Origin: Podarcis raffonei
Taxonomy: Eukaryota; Chordata; Lepidosauria; Squamata; Lacertidae
Length of the DNA stretch: 64,000 bases
Reading direction: 5' to 3'
Assembly: GCF_027172205.1 (NCBI RefSeq)
Contig: NC_070614.1
Location: forward strand, 39,624,001 to 39,688,000
Shown here: piece by piece, positions 58,138 to 64,000 of the stretch
How the letters are laid out: each line of letters opens with the position of its first letter
How positions within the stretch are numbered: the stretch's first letter is position 1
Notes under the pieces: generated by a model
Databases searched by the model: none
What the model was told of the DNA's origin: nothing
The model's input: only the letters and a program-made list of their open reading frames with translations
Program-made: the position numbers and the translations under genes

Positions 58138-58640
58138 GATCACAGAATCTCAGAACTATAGAGTTGGAAGGGACCCCAAGGGTCATCTAGTTCAACGCCC
58201 TGCAATGCGGGAATCTCAGCTATACATCCAAGACAAATGGTCATCCAGCCTCTGCTTAAAAACCACCAAGGAAGGAGAGTCCACAACCTCCTGAGGGAGA
58301 CCATTCCACTGTGGAACAGCTCTTACTGTCAGAGAGTTCTTTCCCTGATGTTTAATTGGAATCTCCTTTCTTGAAACTTGAAGCCATTGGTTCGAGCAAG
58401 TCCTACCCTCCAGAGCAGGAGAGAACAAGCTTGCTCCATCTTTCATGTGACAGCCCTTAAGATATTCGAAGATGGCCATCATGATCTCCTCTCTGTTGCC
58501 TCTTTTCCAGGCTAAACATACCCAGCTCCTTCAACCGTTCCTCATAAGGCTTGGTTTCTGGACCCTTGACCACCCTGGTTGCCCTCCTCTGCACACATTC
58601 CAGTTTGTCAATATCCTTCCTAAATAGCAAGTTAATGTCA
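58138..58640 (-). mobile_element. CR1 LINE 3' end
   Basis: The minus strand encodes a CR1-like C-terminal scrap (WNGLPQEVVDSPSLVVFKQR). The plus-strand phrases 'agagttggaagggacccc' and 'ccagtttgtcaatatcctt' are classic CR1. The 3' end with its 'agattctgtg' repeat is at the left. 5'-truncated. Confidence 0.8.
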
Positions 58641-59364
58641 AAGTGCCGCTGGCTTAATGAGTGAACTCAACAACAGTGTTGGTTTGTCTTGGTAAATTTT
58701 GTGGTAAATTGCTGCTGGGAATACATTTGCAGCTCTCTTGGGAATCTTAGTCATAAGAAATCTTATCCATCCATCCGTCTCCACCCTTGTCTCCCCTTCT
58801 TCCATCTTAGCAACTGCACATTGATCTCGATCTTGTATAAACAGCTGGGTTACCTTAAGGGCAAAAGAAATATTGGCAGATGCTGACAAAAACAAAGAGT
58901 TCTGCACGCAGGGTTATTTCCACCCCTCAAGTGGATGAAAACTTCTCAGCAATAAAGACTGAAGAATAACAGGTTGCTCTAAAGCAAAAAGGCTGGCAGC
59001 CAAGATCCCTGGGGGTTCTGGGAGAGGAATAGGGCTTAGCGGATTTGAGAGGTGGGGGTACATGCGCAGGCTGGGGGGTGGGTGGGAAAGTTGTAGAAAC
59101 TTTCTATTCTGCCTTTACTACTGCAAAGGGACCCCCAGACCAGCTTTCAGACTGAAAGCGGAAACTTTCAATAAAACAATCACAGATCCTCCAAGTGTCC
59201 CTGTTTTCCAGGGACGTCTCTGATTTGGAGCAGCCATCTTGGTTTCTGATTTGATCCCAGAATGTCTTACTTTTCCTTAGGATGTCCCTATTTTCATTGG
59301 AGAAATGTTGGAGGTAAGGAGTTATCTGACCCCGAGCCATCTGAAGGCAATCTGGTATAGGGAA

Positions 59365-59480
59365 GTTTTTAAAAAATGTTTATTATTATGTTTTTACATA
59401 TGTTGGAAGCTGCCCAGAGTGGCTGGGGCAACCGAATAAGATGTGTGTGTGTGTGGGGGGGAATAAATAGTAAAATTATC
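59365..59480 (+). repeat. LINE 3' tail splitting an older repeat
   Basis: 'gctgcccagagtggctgggg' and an (AAATAGTA)-type tail. On both sides are copies of 'ttttcattggagaaatgttg' (59293 and 59494), so the tail sits inside a duplicated or split older repeat at 59160-59530. Confidence 0.5.
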
Positions 59481-59521
59481 ATTATGGAATGGGACGTCCC
59501 TCTTTTCATCGGAGAAATGTT

Positions 59522-59722
59522 GGAGGGTATGCAATCATAGAATTGTAGAGTTGGAAGGGACCCCGAGGGTCATCTAGTCCAACCCCCTGCAATTCGGGGA
59601 TCTCAGCTAGATCATATATGACAGATGGTCACCCAACCTCTGCTTAAAACCTCCAAGGAAGGAGTCTACCACCTTCTGCGGGAGTCTGCTCCACTGTCAA
59701 ACAGCTTCCTGATGTTTAATGT
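59522..59722 (-). mobile_element. CR1 LINE 3' end, short copy
   Basis: Same phrases as 58138 ('agagttggaagggacccc', 'gcttaaaacctccaaggaag') over 200 bases, antisense. Confidence 0.75.
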
Positions 59723-60380
59723 GATGAAAACAACTAATATGCACCAGTTAAATCATCATATTCCTTGATGTGCTGAACTAATGAATGACGTGAGGAAATA
59801 AGAGAGATACTGGGTCCTATCTACCCTCCCAGTTCTATATATGAGGAGATGGACAGACTTTGGTTACTGAGGAAGTGCACTCTGCACAAGCTCCAAGCTA
59901 TTAAGTAGTGGGTGGACATAGCAGACGACACAGAGACTTCTCCAAGTAGTTCTTTATAAGTAAGCTGGAACTGAACTGAACAGCAAACAGCTCAGCCAGC
60001 CTGCTTTTATAGGCAGCCGGCTGTCAACATTGTGACAACAACAACCCAGGGTTTCCCGCCTAAATTAACTGTCGTGGACCTGAGTGAAAACTATATACAC
60101 AATACCCCTGGTGACCAGGGTGAGAACTTCAATACATAACACGCGACTCTTTTCTTCCTTGTCCGCTTAACTTTTCTCTGACCTGTTGCATGCTGACGTG
60201 ACCCCCATCTCAGATGAACTTGTGGAATGAAGGCTTCAAAGCAGAGAGGGGAAAGGAAAGAACGGTAGTAATTAATAATAAAATATCCAGCTCCTTAGAA
60301 GACAGCTGGGATATAAGTGTTATACAGTATGAAGAGATCTATTCAACCTGCCTCCAAGGAGCTGAAAGTGGCAAACGTGG
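59723..60380. other. Intergenic DNA, nothing recognised
   Basis: No ORF with family features. The sequence 59930-60180 may be another worn repeat. Confidence 0.3.
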
Positions 60381-60384
60381 TTCT

Positions 60385-60530
60385 CCTCACCTCCATTTTG
60401 TCCCCACAACAAGCCTGTGAGGTAGTTAAGCTGAGAGACAGTAACTGGGCCAAGGTCACTCAGGGAGAAGGGATGTGAACCGTGGTCTCTCAGGTCCTAG
60501 TGCAATGCTCTCACCAGCCCACCTCCTGGG
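60385..60530 (-). repeat. MIR-like SINE, antisense
   Basis: 'cacaacaagcctgtgaggta', 'gccaaggtcactcaggg', and 'gatgtgaaccgtggtctct' reproduce the antisense MIR order, including a degenerate box B. Confidence 0.6.
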
Positions 60531-60609
60531 TCATCAGTGCTATAAAGTGTACTTCACCATGATCATTATTTTGAGAGGCCCCCGGTTTAAAGAACATGTT
60601 CAGCTTTAG

Positions 60610-60740
60610 ACAAACCAAAAATGAATCTTGTGGCATCTTACATATTAATGGACTTATAAATATTAACAGGTTTGCACGGAGAGGGCTCTAGTCCATGGAA
60701 GCTGATGCCATAATAAATCCATTTGTCTTCCAAGGGGATG
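60610..60740 (-). repeat. Dispersed reptile repeat, antisense
   Basis: 'aatcttgtggcatcttacat' and 'ccatggaagctgatgccata' then 'ataaatccatttgtcttcc' are worn forms of a common sauropsid repeat. Family not named. Confidence 0.4.
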
Positions 60741-61590
60741 TTCACATTAATGGCATAAATTGCAATGAGGTCAGGCCCCTTCTGCTGCCTTTCAAGCTGC
60801 ATTTTGCAGGGATGTCTTCCCTTGATGGTGCATGAACATTCTGGTTTCCCTGGCCCTGCAATCCCACTTCCTCCGCCCTTGGAACTGCTATTCATGAGGC
60901 TGCCACATTACTGCTTACCCTACATCCAGATTTTGTTGTTGGATTGAATCTGGATGGAGTAAGAAACTCGCCGCAGAGCAGTATTTAACAAAAAACAACA
61001 GGATCCATATGGATTGTGGCTAACATCCTGTGAACGCGGCTTCAAAAACCAGCAGTGGCAGCGCATTGCATGCACAGTAAGCAGTAATGTGAACATAACC
61101 TAAGTTACCACAAGACGCATTTTCCTCCCTTCCGATTTAAGGATATCAGACAAAACAGAATTTTTCCAGAGGATGGCAATGAAGACACTGAAGGCAGGTA
61201 TAAACAAGGGAAGAGTATGTGTTTATTTCAGTGACAGAAATAGAGGCTTTCTTTTAAACTCTGGTTTTCAGCTGGCGGGTCTGTGTACCCCAGAGTGGGT
61301 TGTGTCCTGGCCTCACACCATTTATTCCATCAGTATTTTCTTCTTTTATTATTTGTTTTAAACATGGTAACAGGGACAAACAAGCCCTTAGAAGGAAAGC
61401 ATAGGAGAAAGAAGAAGGTGTATATACACTATATACATTATACACACAAACCAGAGAAGATCTGATTTATATGGTGGGAAATGAAAGCTGGAATCCTGTG
61501 CTCCACTGAACTCATTGCGACTTTCCCCCAAGTAAACTTGTATCAGGCTGAATTGGTTGGTCCCATGGTCTGAGCAAGTTCAATACTGTA

Positions 61591-61832
61591 CAGTGGTGCC
61601 TCAGGTTACATACGCTTCAGGTTACATACGCTTCAGGTTACAGACTCCGCTAACCCAGAAATAGTACCTCAGGTTAAGAACTTTGCTTCAGGATGAGAAC
61701 AGAAATCGTGCTCCAGTGGCGCGGCGGCAGCAGGAGACCCCATTAGCTAAAGTGGTGCTTCAAGTTAAGAACAGTTTCAGGTTAAGAACGGACCTCCGGA
61801 ACGAATTAAGTACTTAACTAGAGGTACCACTG
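61591..61832. mobile_element. 242 bp TA-flanked MITE, copy 2
   Basis: Ends CAGTGGTGCCTCAGGTTA and ...ACTAGAGGTACCACTG, TA on both sides (61589-61590, 61833-61834). Same length and almost the same sequence as 50424-50665. Confidence 0.85.
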
Positions 61833-62574
61833 TATTTCTGTCTAAAGAGATGGGCTTTTCTTTTTGCCTCCCTTTCTCCTTTTCCTGCAGAGTAGCAAAG
61901 GTCTGGCACTTGGCACCGACTTCGTGGCTCATAGCGCACCGCAAGTTGGATGCTGTGTGGCAAAAAGGTGTGGGTGGGAGATCAAGCAGCTCAGCCCTTG
62001 GGTATGTCACGAAATGCAAAACATCGCAGCTGGGATTGTGCAGACAGCTGTGTTTTTGCTGGTGGCAGATGGTGGGGGACCCAGGCTGGTGGCAAAGAGT
62101 GGGAGTGAGGAGAGGGAGAAATATACCTTTCCCAAACAACTGGTCCAGCCATGTTTGCTGTCATGTACAACTGTACGGATAGGGGCCGTGCATTATTCTG
62201 TGCCTTGATGCAAGCAAAAGAAAAGTTCAAAATGTAGTATCCCGAGAAGTGTCTCTTTTATTAAAAATAAATCAAGTTTCTAGCCTTTTTAAGGCTTCAA
62301 AGGGTGGCTTCAAAGTGTGTGGCAATGTCAGGGATTGGGGCTGGTTTGGGGCTGGTTTTCAATGCCAAAGTACATTCAAGATGGGAATGCCTCTGAATGT
62401 GCTCAGACTGCCTTCCCCTCACACCTTCTTGGTTAAAAAAATCAGCATTTTCTCAGAATGCTGTCAAGAGAATGCAGGGCAAAAGCTTTCTGCTGCTTCC
62501 TCTGATTATCAGAAGAAGAAGAAATTATGCCCTCGTGTCCTGCATATGTAAATTTGTTTATTCCATAATAAACA

Positions 62575-62655
62575 TTATTCCATAATGCCCCAGAATGACT
62601 GAGGCAACCCAGTCAGATGGGCGGACAACAACAGCAGCAGCAGCAACAACAACAT
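62575..62655 (+). repeat. LINE 3' tail with (CAA/CAG)n
   Basis: 'gaatgactgaggcaacccag' then 'tcagatgggcgg' and a CAA/CAG microsatellite, a worn copy of the tail at 18122. Confidence 0.5.
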
Positions 62656-62821
62656 ATAGATTTGAGAAATCCAGACTTCTATACCATAGAAACTGCACAT
62701 AAAGCTGTGCCTATAGGGAAGGATGGGCAAGGACAGACAGACTGCAAGAAGGTATATGAATCCATGAGCAGCACAACGTACATTCTACTCCTTTTGAGTT
62801 TGTGAATCCCTACATAAATTT

Positions 62822-62905
62822 GAAGATATGAAGCTGCCTTGTACTGGATCAGGCCGCTTGCCTGTCTAGCCCTGTCTGCTTTGATTGCCATTTTTTCTCT
62901 AGGTC
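62822..62905 (-). repeat. tRNA-type SINE 3' fragment, antisense
   Basis: 'gatatgaagctgccttgtac' plus 'tggatcaggccgcttg' is the reverse complement of the end of the family at 9535 and 10450. Confidence 0.5.
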
Positions 62906-64000
62906 ATCTGACATCCCCATCACCTGCTGCTGGACCCTTTAACCTTTATATCCCAAAGGATCTGGGAGCAGCAGCGGAATGAAGGTCAATACACGAAAGG
63001 TTACTCCTGACAAGATGGAGCGTTGTTGGTGTCTGGCTCTCGTGGAATGGTCAGCTGGTGTTTGCCCTCCCCAAGATGGGGTTGCAGCCCGACTTTGATC
63101 ACATTCACAATTTAGGAGTTCTCATAAATCCACCTTTGTCCCTGAAAGCCTAAATAGCCTCAGTAGCTTAGTCAGGTGTGCTGAGTTCCGCCTGTCCTAG
63201 ACACAGATAATCCAGCCAGGGCCGTCCATGCTCTGATAAGTTAGACACCTGCAACACAATTCACTCTTCTTGGAAAGCGCTTTTTTCAGAGGGCATTTGG
63301 GGACTTGCGGCTATTCCTGGTATTTGAAGGTATCAGTTTTTCTGGTTTTTGTTGGCCTCCTGATTTTGAATGTGTGTTTTGTCTGGTTGTTGCCCATGTG
63401 ATAATGCAGTTCTTGGGCTGAAAAGGCTTCCTTGCCCCTGCTCAAGATATCGCAATGGCAGACCAGTGGCAGACTCGCTCAAACCAATGGTGCTCAGTTC
63501 TTGCCTGGCTGGCTGCTGTCAGGGACTCGCCTCACCTTTTAACATTACAGCACAGCTCTGGGATGAACCCATCAAAGTTTCTCCCAAGCCACAGCTTCTG
63601 CACCTGAGAGGGCTTTCTGAAAAGGTTGGACAAATTCATGGCGGACCAGTCAAACCAAGGCTATTAGCAGTGGCACGGGTGTGTGGGGCTACAACAAAAT
63701 ATTAAAGTGTGAAGTGCTGTCATTTGGGATCCCTGCCGTTTTATTCAATTCTGGTTTCTCTCCCCTCACAACTGTCAGTCAGTGTTGTGGGGCTGCTGAT
63801 CATGCTCAGCACTTGGCTGTTTGACCCCTTCCTTTTGTGTGTTTGTGTGGCGCCATTTTGGGTACAAAAGCAACAATCTCTCTCTCTCTCTTCCTTGGAA
63901 TCTTTTTGTGTTACTGGTTTTATTGCTGTGTGAGTGTAACCAAGAGGTCCATATTGTTGTGTGGTGTACAGTGGGCAAGAAAACAATTGTTGCTCTGTGC
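62906..64000. other. Window end, no gene seen
   Basis: No exon of TLCD3B or ALDOA, the next genes in human, is visible. 63610-63690 is a LINE-like scrap ('ggttggacaaattcatgg'). The 63370-63705 ORF has no family features. Confidence 0.35.

Noticed and set aside
61850-62208. Overlapping ORFs of 110-120 codons on both strands
   Set aside because: No recognisable domain. Opposite-strand mirror ORFs suggest chance.
62906-64000. Search for TLCD3B or ALDOA exons expected from human gene order
   Set aside because: No matching peptide seen. The next gene probably lies outside the window.

Overview
This is a vertebrate nuclear window, most likely from a squamate reptile (a lizard). I infer this from intron-rich genes with vertebrate splice sites, conserved synteny with human 16p11.2 (HIRIP3 - INO80E - DOC2A), and a repeat load of CR1 and L2-like LINE tails, a ~340 bp tRNA-headed SINE with clean target duplications, and many short hAT- and TA-type DNA transposons. 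I see no CRISPR array, operon, rRNA gene, functional tRNA gene or recognisable LTR/viral element.

Layout. 1-6 kb holds a single-coding-exon atypical dual-specificity phosphatase (DUSP14-like, +) with a probable noncoding first exon and a long 3' untranslated region. 6.7-7.5 kb is a hAT transposon carrying a TA-flanked transposon inside it. 8.3-16.7 kb is HIRIP3 on the minus strand (7 coding exons, about 726 aa). A GC-rich head-to-head promoter (about 16.3-17.5 kb) with four ZNF143/THAP11-like motifs separates it from INO80E on the plus strand (7 coding exons, 246 aa, 17.3-28.6 kb). The 5.3 kb first intron of INO80E is packed with nested LINEs and a 1.65 kb ORF-less retroposon with a 15 bp target duplication. 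28.6-32.4 kb is a convergent intergenic stretch with an old CR1 copy. 32.4-44.4 kb is DOC2A on the minus strand (11 coding exons, 386 aa). The remaining 20 kb has no gene I can support. It is the 5' flank of DOC2A, with a candidate noncoding exon near 47.6 kb, an exon-like island at 51.8-51.9 kb, AT-rich islands that look like candidate conserved noncoding elements, long (GT)n tracts, a strong Z-DNA-type tract, and a repeat-rich end.

Functionally, HIRIP3 (H2A-H2B chaperone) and INO80E (INO80 remodeller subunit) are chromatin genes sharing one promoter. DOC2A is a neuronal Ca2+ sensor for vesicle release. The phosphatase sits where mammals have TAOK2 next to HIRIP3, so it is the most notable gene-content difference. 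Exon joins were made by eye from GT/AG sites, reading phase and remembered human homologues. No alignment or search was run, so family names of repeats are tentative.
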